A DNA stretch of 64,000 nucleotides from Candidatus Kuenenia stuttgartensis. Its GTDB lineage: Bacteria; Planctomycetota; UBA11346. Shown one piece after another: positions 35,159 to 44,401 of the stretch (position 1 is the stretch's first letter; each line of letters starts with the position of its first letter). The position numbers were made by a program, and so were the translations under genes. Under the pieces are notes generated by a model. The model ran no database searches. It had not been told where the DNA came from and saw only the letters and a program-made list of their open reading frames with translations. The DNA is taken from the NCBI GenBank assembly GCA_945876185.1, contig CAMCMZ010000004.1, forward strand, positions 1-64,000. Reading direction: 5' to 3'.

Positions 35159-37921
35159 ATGGCGCAACTGCTCCAATCCGGACAGCACCTGGGCGGTTAC
35201 GGCATCGAGTCGTTGATCGGCAAGGGCGGCATGGGCGAGGTCTACCGCGCGCGCCAGGTGAGCATGGATCGCCAGGTTGCGCTCAAGGTGCTGTCGCCCC
35301 GGCTCGCGCGCCAGGATCCCAAGTTCGCGCAGCAGTTCCGCGACGAGGCGCGTGCCGCCGGTCGCCTGGGCCACCCTAACATCATCGCGGTGCATGACGT
35401 CGGCACCGCGCCGCATCCCACGGACGGCGAGACGATCCATTATTTTTCGATGGAACTCGTCGACGGCGAGTCGGTGAAGGAAGTCCTCCAGCGCGAAGGC
35501 ACCTGTCCGCGCGACCTGGTCACCTCGATCATGCTGGCGATGTCCGAGGCGCTGGTCTACGCCGAGGCCCAGCACATCATCCATCGCGACATCAAGCCCG
35601 ACAACATCATGCTCACCGCCAAGCAGGTGGCGAAGCTGGCAGATCTTGGCCTGGCGATGCGGGTCGGTGAAGACGGAGGCGTCGACAAGGACGAGCAGGG
35701 TCGCTCCAAGGTGATGGGGACGCCGCTCTACATGAGTCCGGAGCAGGCGCGCGCGACCGCGCTCGATGCCCGCAGCGACCAATACAGCCTGGGCGCAACG
35801 CTCTATCACATGCTGACCGGCCACGCGCCGTTCACCGCCCCATCGGCCAAGGAGATCATGAAGGCGCACGTGTTCGCGCCGGTGCCGGACCCGCAGGAGG
35901 AGAACCCCGGCATCAGCCAGCCCTGGCGCGATCTGTGCATGCGCCTGATGGCCAAGTCGCCCGATGACCGGTTCCCCAACGCGACCGCCCTGCGCGACGC
36001 GGTGCGCCAGATCGCCTTCGGCGATCAGCGGCCGGGCTCGGCCCGCCATCGCACGCCGCGCCCATTCCGGGCGCGCAGCGGTTCGCCCTGGACCGGCCCG
36101 CTGATCCTGGCCGGGGTGGTGCTCGTGGGCGCGGTGGGGTTGGCGGTGGTGCTGTACCGGTCGAAGCCGGATCAACCCGATACCAGCATTCCCGTTACCG
36201 TTACCGTTCCCGATCCGGCCGAGGTCAACCGTCAAGCCGCGACCGCTGCCATCGCCGCCCTGCCGGCGGACGACGTCCAGGCCGTGACGGCTCTGGAACG
36301 ACTGCTCAGTGACGCCCGCTTTGGCGGCGGCCCGGCGCGCATGGTGCTCGAGACCGAGCTTGCTCGGCGTCGCTCGGCCCGTCCGGATCCGGCGGCGGCG
36401 ATCGACGCCAATCTGGCCCAGGCCGAACTTTTCGCCGCTGATCCGGGCCATCTGGCAGCTAGCCGGAAGATGCTCGCCGGTTTCGCTGGTCAGACGTTGG
36501 CTCTGCCGCAGCAGTCCCGGCTCGACGCGTTGCGCGCCAAGATCGACGCGCAGGTCCGCAGCTCGAACGAACGCTGGAAGGCGAACGTCGCCACCGCGGC
36601 GAACGCTGCCGCCTGCGACGACCTGCAACGCGAACTCGCCGGGGCGCCCGAGTGGATCCAACGCGACGAGATCACCCGGTTGCTGGCGGCTCGGCGGCTC
36701 GCCCTGGTACCCAAGCCGCCACCTCCGGTCGACCCCGGTCCGGCCTGGCGCGCCTTCGCGGCCGAGATCGAACCCCTGCGCGGCACGCCGGCGCTCATTG
36801 ACCTGGGTACCCGCCTGGAATCGCTGGGTGACCGCCTGCCTCCGGGGCCAGACCGCGAACTCGGCCAGGTGCTGGTCACCGACCTCTCGATGCTGATCGG
36901 CACGGCGGAAAAGCGCCTGCAGAACCACATCCAGAAGGAGACGCCGACCGTCCTCGCCCGGATCGGGACGAAGGACCTGCGCAAGGTCCGCCTGGTCCGC
37001 CTTACCACCAAGGAAATGGCCTGCGCCGCAGTGGACCAGCCGAACGTCACGGCCACGGCCCAGGCGCGCACCGAGATCGACCTCGACTGGCGCGCCCTGC
37101 TCGATCGCGCACTCAACGTCGGAGCCGACAAGGATGCGGGCACCCTGGCAGCGGCGTGGCTGTGGTTCTGGCGCCTGCCCGAATCCGACGCTGCGCTGGC
37201 TGCGCTTGGGGATGAACCCCTCGCCCGCGCCCTGCGTAGCTACGAGCACCATGCCCGGCCGCTGCCCCAGGTGGTGAATCCGCCGCTTCGTGCCAGCGGC
37301 AGCAGCGAGTTCACGTATCGCTTCGATCCCTGGGACAACGCGCTGGTCGGCGACTTCCAGGGCGAGGGCCTGACCCTCGGTGCCAATGGCCTGACGTGGC
37401 AGACCGGGGCGAGCCGGCCCGACCGGGATGCCAGTGAGCACCGGCTGCCCAGCGTGCGCTGGAAGGGCCTGCTGGCCCCGCCGGTCGCCGCCGAGGTGCA
37501 GTGCCGGGTGGAGGCCGACTCGGTGCTGGCGATCGGTCTCGCAGCCGACGGCCGGGCGGTGCGGACGGTGCTCAACCTGCGCCAGGGTACGACCGCGATC
37601 ATCGCCACTGATGCGGCGGTTCGTGCGAACGTTCGCACATTCGCCATCGTCCCGATCACCGGCGGCGGCCCGATGCTCACCAAGGACCGCCTGCTGACCC
37701 TGGGGTTCCTTCTGGGCGAGGACGGCCGGGTCGACCTGAGCCTCGACGGCAAACCGCTCGCCACCGCCACGCCGCTCATGCTGCCCGCCGGCAAGCCCGC
37801 CAGTCTGGTCGTGCAGACCCTCCAGACCCCGGGCACGGCGGATCGGCCCAGCCGCAGCGGCTGCGCGATCCAGAATTTGGTGCTCAAGGGCCGGTTGCCG
37901 GCGGTGGACAAGAATCCCTGA
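35159..37921 (+). CDS. Membrane-anchored Ser/Thr protein kinase 1
   Basis: The 920-residue product begins with a complete Hanks-type kinase domain: GKGGMGEVYRA loop (residues about 21-31), VALKVL lysine near 43, HRDIKPDNIM catalytic loop near 141, and MGTPLYMSPEQA near 188. DLGLA replaces DFG, a substitution common in bacterial kinases and compatible with activity. One membrane helix (LILAGVVLVGAVGLAVVLY, residues about 315-335) leads to a 580-residue outer region. This region has a helical part and a C-terminal beta-rich, concanavalin-like part (EFTYRFDPWDNALVGDFQGEG). It phosphorylates unknown substrates, probably in response to an envelope signal. Confidence 0.9.
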   Translation: MAQLLQSGQHLGGYGIESLIGKGGMGEVYRARQVSMDRQVALKVLSPRLARQDPKFAQQFRDEARAAGRLGHPNIIAVHDVGTAPHPTDGETIHYFSMELVDGESVKEVLQREGTCPRDLVTSIMLAMSEALVYAEAQHIIHRDIKPDNIMLTAKQVAKLADLGLAMRVGEDGGVDKDEQGRSKVMGTPLYMSPEQARATALDARSDQYSLGATLYHMLTGHAPFTAPSAKEIMKAHVFAPVPDPQEENPGISQPWRDLCMRLMAKSPDDRFPNATALRDAVRQIAFGDQRPGSARHRTPRPFRARSGSPWTGPLILAGVVLVGAVGLAVVLYRSKPDQPDTSIPVTVTVPDPAEVNRQAATAAIAALPADDVQAVTALERLLSDARFGGGPARMVLETELARRRSARPDPAAAIDANLAQAELFAADPGHLAASRKMLAGFAGQTLALPQQSRLDALRAKIDAQVRSSNERWKANVATAANAAACDDLQRELAGAPEWIQRDEITRLLAARRLALVPKPPPPVDPGPAWRAFAAEIEPLRGTPALIDLGTRLESLGDRLPPGPDRELGQVLVTDLSMLIGTAEKRLQNHIQKETPTVLARIGTKDLRKVRLVRLTTKEMACAAVDQPNVTATAQARTEIDLDWRALLDRALNVGADKDAGTLAAAWLWFWRLPESDAALAALGDEPLARALRSYEHHARPLPQVVNPPLRASGSSEFTYRFDPWDNALVGDFQGEGLTLGANGLTWQTGASRPDRDASEHRLPSVRWKGLLAPPVAAEVQCRVEADSVLAIGLAADGRAVRTVLNLRQGTTAIIATDAAVRANVRTFAIVPITGGGPMLTKDRLLTLGFLLGEDGRVDLSLDGKPLATATPLMLPAGKPASLVVQTLQTPGTADRPSRSGCAIQNLVLKGRLPAVDKNP

Positions 37922-37986
37922 ACGCCGGCGCAGCGGCCCGCCGTCGACCCTTGTCCGCAGCGTCCGCGACCGACCATGGCGCGACC

Positions 37987-40092
37987 ATGTCCACGCGCGC
38001 TCTGATCACCTCCGCCCTGCCGTACATCACCGGTGACATCCACATCGGTCATCTCGTCGAGCACGTCCAGACTAACGTCTACGTGCGCTTCCGCCGGATG
38101 ATCGGCGACGAGATCGCCTACCTGTGCGCCGACGACGTGCACGGCACCGGCACCATGATCACGGCGCGCAAGCAGGGCGTGAGCGAGGCCGACCTCATCG
38201 CCCGCCTAGGCAAGGCCCACGTCGAGGACCTCGCCGCGTTCGACGTGGTCTTCGACCGCTACGGTTCGACCGACGTCGCCGCCAACCGCGAGGTGGTCTA
38301 CGGCATCTGGCGCAACTTGCGCGCCGCCGGCCACGTCGCCGAACGCGAGGTCACCCAGCTTTTCGATCCCGAGGCCGGATGCTTTCTCGCGGATCGGTTC
38401 GTGAAAGGCACCTGCCCGGTCTGCGGCGCGACGGATCAATATGGCGATTCCTGCGACCGTTGCAGTGCGACCTACGCCCCCACCGACCTCAAGGACGCGC
38501 GTTCGACCCTGACCGGCGCCATCCCGGAATTGCGCACTGCCAAGCACTATTTCGTCAAGCTGGAGGAGCTGCGCCCGGTGATCGAAGCCTGGGTCGACGG
38601 TCAGGGCCATCTCCACCCCGACACCGCGCGCTGGGTGCGCAACACCTTCCTGGTCGCCGGCCAGCCGCTGCGCGAGTGGGATGTGTCGCGTCCGGCACCG
38701 TATTTCGGCTTCGAGATCCCCGACGCGCCCGGCAACTATTTCTATGTCTGGCTCGACGCGCCGTGCGGCTACCTGGCGACCGCGATCGACTGGTGCGCCG
38801 CCAACGGCAGCGACCTCGCCACCTGGTGGCCACGTCAGGACCAGCCCGGGTCGACCCAGGCGCAGCCCGAGACAGCGCAGCCCGGGACAGCCCAGCCCGA
38901 GATCCACCACTTCATCGGCAAGGACATCGTGTATTTCCACACCTTGTTCTGGCCCGCCACCCTGCATGCCGGCGGCTGGCGCCTGCCCAGCCGCGTCCAT
39001 GTGCACGGCTTCCTGACCGTGAACGGCGAGAAGATGTCGAAGTCGAAGGGCACTTTCGTCAACGCTCGCACATACCTCGACGCTGGTCTCGACCCGGCGC
39101 ACCTGCGCTACTTCCTGGCGAGCAAATTGAACGGAACCGCCGATGACTTCGATCTCAGCCTCGCCGAGTTCGAGGCCAAGGTGAACAGCGATGTGGTCGG
39201 CAAGGTGGTGAACCTCGCCAGCCGCACGGCGCGCTTCGTGCCCACCCTGGTCGCCGCCTATCCCGACGATGGCGGCCTGTTCGCCGCCGGTGCCCAGGCC
39301 GGCGCCGACATCGCTCGCGACTACGCCGCGACCGATTTCGCCTCCGCCATCCGCCGCATCATGGCCCTGGCCGACCGCGCCAACGAATACGTCGAACGCG
39401 CCGCGCCCTGGGCGCTCAAGAAGGATCCCGCCCGGGCGGCGGAACTCGCCCAGGTCTGCACCGTCGCGCTCAACCTGTTCCGTCAGCTGGCGGTCTACCT
39501 CGCGCCGGTGCTGCCGCGCCTGGCCGACCAGGCGGGCCAGTTGCTGGGCGCACCGATCACACGCTGGGACGACGCGCAGCGCCCGGTGACCGGAAATCCG
39601 ATCGGCCCGTTCGGCCGCCTGACCGACCGCGTCGATCCGGCGAAGTTGGCGAAGATGATCGAGCTGTCGCTGCCGAAGGAGGCTCCCGCGCCCGCCGCGC
39701 CCGCTGCCGCTGCGCCCGCGAGCACCCCGGCGGCGGCTCCGGCCGAGCCGGTCGCGGCCACGATCGCTTACGACGACTTCGCCAAGATCGACCTGCGTGT
39801 CGCCCGTATTGTGACAGCGGAGGAAGTGCCCAAGGCCAAGAAAATCCTGAAATTGACCTGCGATCTCGGCAGCCTCGGCCAGCGCACGATCTTTGCCGGC
39901 ATCAAGGCGGGCTATCCCGAACCGGCGAAACTCGCCAACCGGCTGATCGTGGTCTGCGCCAACCTCGCCCCGCGCCAGATGTCGTTCGGCCTGAGCGAAG
40001 GCATGGCGCTGGCCGCCGGCGGGACCCAGCCGCAGGAACTGTTCCTGCTGGCACCGGACGCCGGCGCCCAGCCGGGGCAGCGAGTGATGTAG
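37987..40092 (+). CDS. metG: Methionyl-tRNA synthetase with C-terminal tRNA-binding domain
   Basis: From the ATG at 37987 the product has 701 residues. It shows the class I signatures HIGH (DIHIGHL) and KMSKS, the zinc knuckle CPVCGATDQYGDSCDRC, and the Met-site segment YFYVWLDAPCGY. A C-terminal EMAPII/OB-fold tRNA-binding domain (DFAKIDLRVARIVTAEEVPKAKK) follows after an Ala/Pro linker. An unusual low-complexity insert of AQPET-like pentapeptides sits in the catalytic domain just before HHFIGKDIVYFH. The ORF-track TTG start at 37951 was rejected. It lies 65 bases after the kinase gene. Confidence 0.94.
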   Translation: MSTRALITSALPYITGDIHIGHLVEHVQTNVYVRFRRMIGDEIAYLCADDVHGTGTMITARKQGVSEADLIARLGKAHVEDLAAFDVVFDRYGSTDVAANREVVYGIWRNLRAAGHVAEREVTQLFDPEAGCFLADRFVKGTCPVCGATDQYGDSCDRCSATYAPTDLKDARSTLTGAIPELRTAKHYFVKLEELRPVIEAWVDGQGHLHPDTARWVRNTFLVAGQPLREWDVSRPAPYFGFEIPDAPGNYFYVWLDAPCGYLATAIDWCAANGSDLATWWPRQDQPGSTQAQPETAQPGTAQPEIHHFIGKDIVYFHTLFWPATLHAGGWRLPSRVHVHGFLTVNGEKMSKSKGTFVNARTYLDAGLDPAHLRYFLASKLNGTADDFDLSLAEFEAKVNSDVVGKVVNLASRTARFVPTLVAAYPDDGGLFAAGAQAGADIARDYAATDFASAIRRIMALADRANEYVERAAPWALKKDPARAAELAQVCTVALNLFRQLAVYLAPVLPRLADQAGQLLGAPITRWDDAQRPVTGNPIGPFGRLTDRVDPAKLAKMIELSLPKEAPAPAAPAAAAPASTPAAAPAEPVAATIAYDDFAKIDLRVARIVTAEEVPKAKKILKLTCDLGSLGQRTIFAGIKAGYPEPAKLANRLIVVCANLAPRQMSFGLSEGMALAAGGTQPQELFLLAPDAGAQPGQRVM
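38860..38904 (+). repeat. 15-bp tandem repeat inside metG
   Basis: Three consecutive 15-bp units of the form GCGCAGCCCGRGACA encode AQPET, AQPGT and AQPEI. They lie within a non-conserved insert of the catalytic domain immediately before the conserved GKDIVYFH strand. Being a multiple of three, copy-number change would keep the frame. Confidence 0.75.
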
Positions 40093-40095
40093 CGC

Positions 40096-41349
40096 ATGGG
40101 CATTGACGACATCTTCCTCCGCCTCGGTCTGGCTATCGCCATCGGCCTGCTGGTCGGGTTGCAGCGCCAGAGCGAGGGCAACCGCCTCGCCGGGATTCGC
40201 ACCTTTCCCATCTTCTGCGTGCTCGGCTACCTCTGCGGCCTGCTGGCGCCGGAATACGGTGGCTGGACCGTCGCGGCCGGGGCGGTTGCGCTCGCTGGGC
40301 TCATGGTGGCTGGACTCTATCGGCTGACCAACGACGGCAGCGAACGTCCGGGCATGACCACGCTCGCCGCCGGACTGCTGCTCTACATGGTGGGCGCGTG
40401 GTTGACGAAGGGCTCGATCGCGCTGGCGGTGGCGGTGGGCGGCGGCACCGCGGTGCTGCTCCAGTCCAAGACCACACTGCACACGCTGGTCGGGCGGCTC
40501 GGCGGCGAGGACCTGCGCGCGGTGTTCCTCTTCGTCCTGCTCGCCCTGGTCATCTTGCCCGTCCTGCCGCACCAGGGTTTCTCGTTCGGCCTACCGATCG
40601 AGGTGATCAACCCGCGCGAGGTTTGGCTGTTGGTCGTGCTCATCGTCGGGGTTGGACTGGTCGGCTATTTTCTTCTGAAATTTCTGGGCGAACGCGCGGG
40701 AACCGTGTTGGGCGGCATGCTCGGGGGGCTGGTGTCCTCGACCGCGACGACGGTCAGTTTTGCGCGGCGGTCGCGCGGCGAACCCAGCCTGTCGCGCCAG
40801 TCGGCGGTGGTGGTCCAGCTGGCCACGACCATGTCGATGCTGCGCCTGACCGTGCTGGTCTGCGCCCTCGCGCCGGTCGCCGTGCTAGGACAGGTCGTGG
40901 CCCCGATGCTGATCCTGGCCGCCGGCATGGCGGTGATCACCCTCGCGGCCTGGCGCTGGCTGCGTTCCACCGATGAACGCCACGTCGCGGAACAGGGCAA
41001 TCCCGCCGAGCTGCTGCCGGCCCTGGTCTTCGCCGGGCTGTACGCCGTGATCAGCTTCGCCACCGCAGCCGGCAACCATTGGCTCGGCCAGCATGCGCTG
41101 TACGCTGTGGCGGCCATCTCGGGCACCACCGATCTCGACGCGATCACCCTGTCGAGTGTGCAACTCGCTGAAAAAGCAGCGATCACGCCATCATTCGCCT
41201 GGCGCCTGATCGTGGTCGGCACCATCGCCAACCTCGCCTTCAAGACCGGCATCGCGTACACCATGGGCAGCCGCGACATGGCCAGGCGCACCGCCGTGCT
41301 GTACGGTACCAGCGCTTTGGTCGGGGTCGGGATCCTGATCTTCTGGTGA
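40096..41349 (+). CDS. MgtC/SapB N-terminal plus DUF4010 membrane protein
   Basis: The 417-residue product has an MgtC/SapB-type start (LRLGLAIAIGLLVGLQRQSEG and GIRTFPIFCVLGYLCGLL). The following region is of DUF4010 type with about ten membrane helices in total, including the conserved LGGLVSSTATTVSFARRSR. It is an inner-membrane protein of unknown function; roles in ion homeostasis are suggested for the family. It starts 4 bases after metG, so it is probably in the same transcript. Copy 2 of the hairpin element starts 5 bases after its stop. Confidence 0.85.
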   Translation: MGIDDIFLRLGLAIAIGLLVGLQRQSEGNRLAGIRTFPIFCVLGYLCGLLAPEYGGWTVAAGAVALAGLMVAGLYRLTNDGSERPGMTTLAAGLLLYMVGAWLTKGSIALAVAVGGGTAVLLQSKTTLHTLVGRLGGEDLRAVFLFVLLALVILPVLPHQGFSFGLPIEVINPREVWLLVVLIVGVGLVGYFLLKFLGERAGTVLGGMLGGLVSSTATTVSFARRSRGEPSLSRQSAVVVQLATTMSMLRLTVLVCALAPVAVLGQVVAPMLILAAGMAVITLAAWRWLRSTDERHVAEQGNPAELLPALVFAGLYAVISFATAAGNHWLGQHALYAVAAISGTTDLDAITLSSVQLAEKAAITPSFAWRLIVVGTIANLAFKTGIAYTMGSRDMARRTAVLYGTSALVGVGILIFW

Positions 41350-41353
41350 TCCC

Positions 41354-41610
41354 AAAAATCGCAATTGCACCCCACCTGCGGCGTTGGTCGTCAGTCATTG
41401 GGCGCTGCCCAACTCCTTCCTCCCGCCTTGCATCTGGGGCGCACTTGCGATTTTTCCTTGAAATATCTGGGATTGGGGAGATGAGCGCCTACCGGTATTC
41501 GGGGCTGAAGGCCATTGCGATCGCATCACCTATTTGGTGATCGAGAAGTATCCACCACATCATTTCCTCGCAGCGTGCAAATCCAAGCGAGGGTTCATTG
41601 ATGTTAAGGC
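41354..41610 (+). repeat. Dispersed hairpin element, copy 2
   Basis: The core 41354-41455 (102 nt) is bounded by AAAAATCGCAA and TTGCGATTTTT, a perfect 11-bp stem. Compared with copies 3 and 4 the internal hairpin changes from GTGGC-GCT-GCCAC to TGGGC-GCT-GCCCA, two paired changes that keep the stem. The conserved GCGTTGGTCGTCAGTCAT and CTCCTTCCTCCCGCCTTG are retained. A second block (TATTTGGTGATC to GGGTTCATTGA) resembles the downstream block of copies 3 and 4. It lies between convergent genes (DUF4010 and hisA). Confidence 0.8.
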
Positions 41611-41614
41611 TTGA

Positions 41615-42412
41615 TCACCCGCCGTGGGTGCGGTTCCAGGCCACCGCATCGGCATAGCGCACCCCGGTGCCGCCGAACAGATCGAGCGCGCTGCCGTAGG
41701 TGAGATCGACCCGGCCGCCGCTCAGGCGTTCGACCAGAGCGAGGTCGTCGAGGTTTTTCCCGCCGCCGGCGTAGGTGCACGGGATCGGTGACCAGCGGCC
41801 GAGCGCGCTGACCAGTTCCTCATCGATGCCACGGCACAACCCTTCGACATCGGCGGCGTGGATGAGGAATTCGCTGCAATGCGTCGCGAACTGCGCCAGC
41901 GTGGTGGCGTCGATGGCGACCTCGGTCACGGTCTGCCAGCGGTTGATGGCGACGAACCAGCCTTTTTTTCCGCCGCTGTCGTGGCTATCGGTGGTACGCT
42001 GGCGGCAGGACAGGTCGATGACCAGGTGCTCGCGCCCGATCGCACCGACCAGGGCGGTGAGGCGTTCGGGGCTGAAGCGGCCGGCAGGAAACAACCAGCT
42101 CGTGACGATGACCTTGCCGGCCCCGGCGTCGATCCAGGTGCGCGCATTGCCGACGTCGATGCCGCCGCCCAGGTGCAGGCCGCCCGGCCAGGCCGCGAGC
42201 GCCTGCCGCGCCGCGTCGTCATTGCCGGGCCCGAGCTTGATCACGTGGCCGCCCTCAAGGCGGTCGGCGCGGTAGCGCGCACTGAAGTACGCCGGCGGTT
42301 CGCTCGCGACGAAATTCGTGCGCAATCCCTGGCCGGAATCGGTCAGCGACCCGCCGACGATCTGCTTCACCTGGCCGTGGTGGAGGTCGATGCAGGGGCG
42401 GAAGAGGGTCAT
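41615..42412 (-). CDS. hisA: HisA, eukaryote-like HIS6 type
   Basis: From the ATG at 42412 the product has 265 residues. TLFRPCIDLHHGQVKQIVGGSL, then VIKLGPGNDDAARQALAAWPGGLHLGGGID and TYAGGGKNLDDLALV, match the phosphoribosylformimino-AICAR ribotide isomerase of the eukaryotic HIS6 type, with its characteristic FRPCIDLH-G-VKQIVGG start. It is a TIM barrel that opens the ribose ring in histidine synthesis. No other his gene is nearby. It lies 16 bases downstream of the HEAT-like gene, in a unit with rpiB. Confidence 0.85.
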   Translation of the reverse strand: MTLFRPCIDLHHGQVKQIVGGSLTDSGQGLRTNFVASEPPAYFSARYRADRLEGGHVIKLGPGNDDAARQALAAWPGGLHLGGGIDVGNARTWIDAGAGKVIVTSWLFPAGRFSPERLTALVGAIGREHLVIDLSCRQRTTDSHDSGGKKGWFVAINRWQTVTEVAIDATTLAQFATHCSEFLIHAADVEGLCRGIDEELVSALGRWSPIPCTYAGGGKNLDDLALVERLSGGRVDLTYGSALDLFGGTGVRYADAVAWNRTHGG

Positions 42413-42428
42413 GCGCGGGCGGGCGGCT

Positions 42429-43853
42429 TCAGGCCTGAACTTTCGGTGCATCGTCGGGGTCGGAGTAATCCGGCCCGTTGAGCACGCCCGCCTTGCGCAG
42501 CTGCTGGCGCATCATTTCGCGCACCTGCTTGACCGCCTGCACGAGTTCGTCGCCGGCGCTGGTCGCGCCGGTGCGGACGAGGAACTTCATCAGCGCCTGG
42601 TAGCCGTTGAGCGCCTGCGGACTGAGCGCGGCCTGGGCGTACTGTGGCGGCAGCGCCTGCGGCAGAACCTGCAACAGCAGCGCGGCGAACTCCTGCCCGG
42701 CGAGGTCGCCCAGATGCGCGCGTATCTGTTGCGTCGCGAGCTTTTCCAGCAATTGCCCAAGCTGGGTCGCAAGCTGCTTCTCCGCCGGCTTGAGCGCGGC
42801 GTGCTCGGGGCTGGCGGCAAAGGCGGCCCAGTCGACCGGCTTGGCGCCGGGCCCTGCCGGTGCGGCCTCGCCGTCGGGCAGCGCGTCTTCGGCCGCTACG
42901 CCACCGGCCGCCAAGTCGGCACCATCAGGCGGGACGGCGGGCGATTGTGGCGCCGGCGCGCCGGCGGCGGGCGGCTTGACCGTGGCCGGTCCCATCGACC
43001 ACGACAGGCCGGGGCCTTTCGCCCCGGGCTTGCTGGCGGGGGATGTCGCCTTGGCGACCGGTGCGGCCGCTTTGCCCGGCGTCGCGGCCGACTTCGCCGA
43101 TTCCTGGGCTTTCGCTGTGGCTTTCGCCTCGGCTTCCGCCGCCGGATCGCCGGCGAGATGATCGGCGAAGACCGTCGTCCAGGGCGCGGTCAGGGCCGCG
43201 ATCGTCTCGCTGTCGCGGCCCTTGTCGGCGATGGCCTTGAGCAGGCGTTGCAGTTCGAAGCGGTCGCAGAAGCGGTCGTTGGCGATCACCTCGCCGACGA
43301 GCTCCGTGGTCTCCTTGGCGCCCAGCACGGCGAGCACACGGCAGGCGTGTTCGCCCAGGCCGGTGCCGCCGGACTTGGCGCGGGCGATCTCGGCCTGCAC
43401 CCGTTCGCTTAGCGCAGAGGCGAGAGCGGGCGAGGCCTTGCCGGCGGCGGCGAGGACGGCGAGGGCGTGGTAGCCGTTCTCGCGCACGTCCAGCCCACCG
43501 CTCGCGATCGCGGCCAAGATTTCGGCCTCGGCCCCGATCCGGCCCAGCGCCCAGCCGGCGGCGCGGCCGACCAGTCCGTCCCTCGCCAGCAGTCCGACCA
43601 GGGCCGGCACCGAAGTCCGGTCGTTCGTCAGACCCGCAGCGATGGCCAGGGCGGCGGCGGCCGGCGTGGTGCCGGCGGCGGTGATGGCCGCCGGACCTGG
43701 CGCTGCGGCGGCAGCGATGGCGGTGGCTTCGAGTTTGCCGTCACGGAGGAGTTCAGCGGTCACGGGTGTAGCCTTTTCTGGAGTGCCGGCAGTGCCGGGT
43801 GCAGGAGTGCCGGCGGAGCCGGGCAGGATGCGTTTCAGCAGGTTGTTGAGCAT
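42429..43853 (-). CDS. Ala-rich HEAT-like repeat protein
   Basis: This 474-residue protein has helical repeats in the first half (SVPALVGLLARDGLVGRAAGWALGRIGAEAEILAAIA and similar) that look like HEAT/armadillo units. A long Ala/Pro/Lys linker (residues about 255-330) precedes a C-terminal helical domain ending LVQAVKQVREMMRQQLRKAGVLNGPDYSDPD. It is probably a cytoplasmic scaffold or binding protein with no known role. Its start overlaps the end of rpiB by 19 bases, and hisA follows after 16 bases. Confidence 0.65.
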   Translation of the reverse strand: MLNNLLKRILPGSAGTPAPGTAGTPEKATPVTAELLRDGKLEATAIAAAAAPGPAAITAAGTTPAAAALAIAAGLTNDRTSVPALVGLLARDGLVGRAAGWALGRIGAEAEILAAIASGGLDVRENGYHALAVLAAAGKASPALASALSERVQAEIARAKSGGTGLGEHACRVLAVLGAKETTELVGEVIANDRFCDRFELQRLLKAIADKGRDSETIAALTAPWTTVFADHLAGDPAAEAEAKATAKAQESAKSAATPGKAAAPVAKATSPASKPGAKGPGLSWSMGPATVKPPAAGAPAPQSPAVPPDGADLAAGGVAAEDALPDGEAAPAGPGAKPVDWAAFAASPEHAALKPAEKQLATQLGQLLEKLATQQIRAHLGDLAGQEFAALLLQVLPQALPPQYAQAALSPQALNGYQALMKFLVRTGATSAGDELVQAVKQVREMMRQQLRKAGVLNGPDYSDPDDAPKVQA

Positions 43854-44299
43854 GCGGTCGGGCCAGAGGATTCGAGGGCGGTGATCTTGTCCAGGCGCCG
43901 TTGGTGGCGGGTCTCGAAAGGTTCAGCGAGGAAGGCGTCGACCATCGCGATCGCGGTGGTGGCGTCGACCACCCGCGCCCCCAGGGCGAGGGCATGGGCG
44001 TGGTTGTGGCCGGCAGCGAGGCGCGCGGTGGCGACGTCGTGGGCCAGGCCGCAGCGGATGCTACGCATCTTGTTGGCGGCGATCGACATGCCGATGCCGG
44101 TGCCGCAGATTAGGACGGCGCGATCAGCCGCGCCATCCTGCACCAGCCGGCAGGCAGCCTGGGCGAAGTCGGCGTAGTCGACCGACGCCGTGGTGTGTGG
44201 GCCGCAATCGGTGACCGCGTGGCCGGCCGCGCGCAGGTGCTCCAGCAGGGCGCGCTTGTGGTCGACTCCGTTGTGATCGCTGGCGATGGAAATGCGCAT
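43835..44299 (-). CDS. rpiB: Ribose-5-phosphate isomerase B
   Basis: From the ATG at 44299 the product has 154 residues, the length of RpiB/LacAB proteins. MRISIASDHNGVDHKRALLEHL carries the substrate-binding Asp-His. The catalytic Cys and anion hole are in LICGTGIGMSIAANK, and RCGLAHDVATARLAAGHNHAHALALG gives the second conserved block. It interconverts ribose 5-phosphate and ribulose 5-phosphate. The end (TACSTTC) overlaps the HEAT-like gene by 19 bases. The ORF-track start at 44341 was shortened to the family N-terminus. Confidence 0.9.
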   Translation of the reverse strand: MRISIASDHNGVDHKRALLEHLRAAGHAVTDCGPHTTASVDYADFAQAACRLVQDGAADRAVLICGTGIGMSIAANKMRSIRCGLAHDVATARLAAGHNHAHALALGARVVDATTAIAMVDAFLAEPFETRHQRRLDKITALESSGPTACSTTC

Positions 44300-44401
44300 G
44301 TGGTTCCTCGGTGGGCAGCCTAGCCGCGTCAAGCGCGGCATCTACCCGCTTCCGCGTAAGCACCCGCAGCCGGGCGATCATCCGCAACGGCGTGAACCCG
44401 C

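Noticed and set aside
35150-37441. 763-residue minus-strand ORF opposite kinase 1
   Set aside because: Exact antisense of a gene with all kinase motifs; the long open frame follows from G/C-rich third positions, and its product is Arg/Gly/His-rich low complexity.
38206-40572. 788-residue minus-strand ORF opposite metG
   Set aside because: Shadow of metG and the DUF4010 gene; no recognisable motif and a composition typical of antisense frames.
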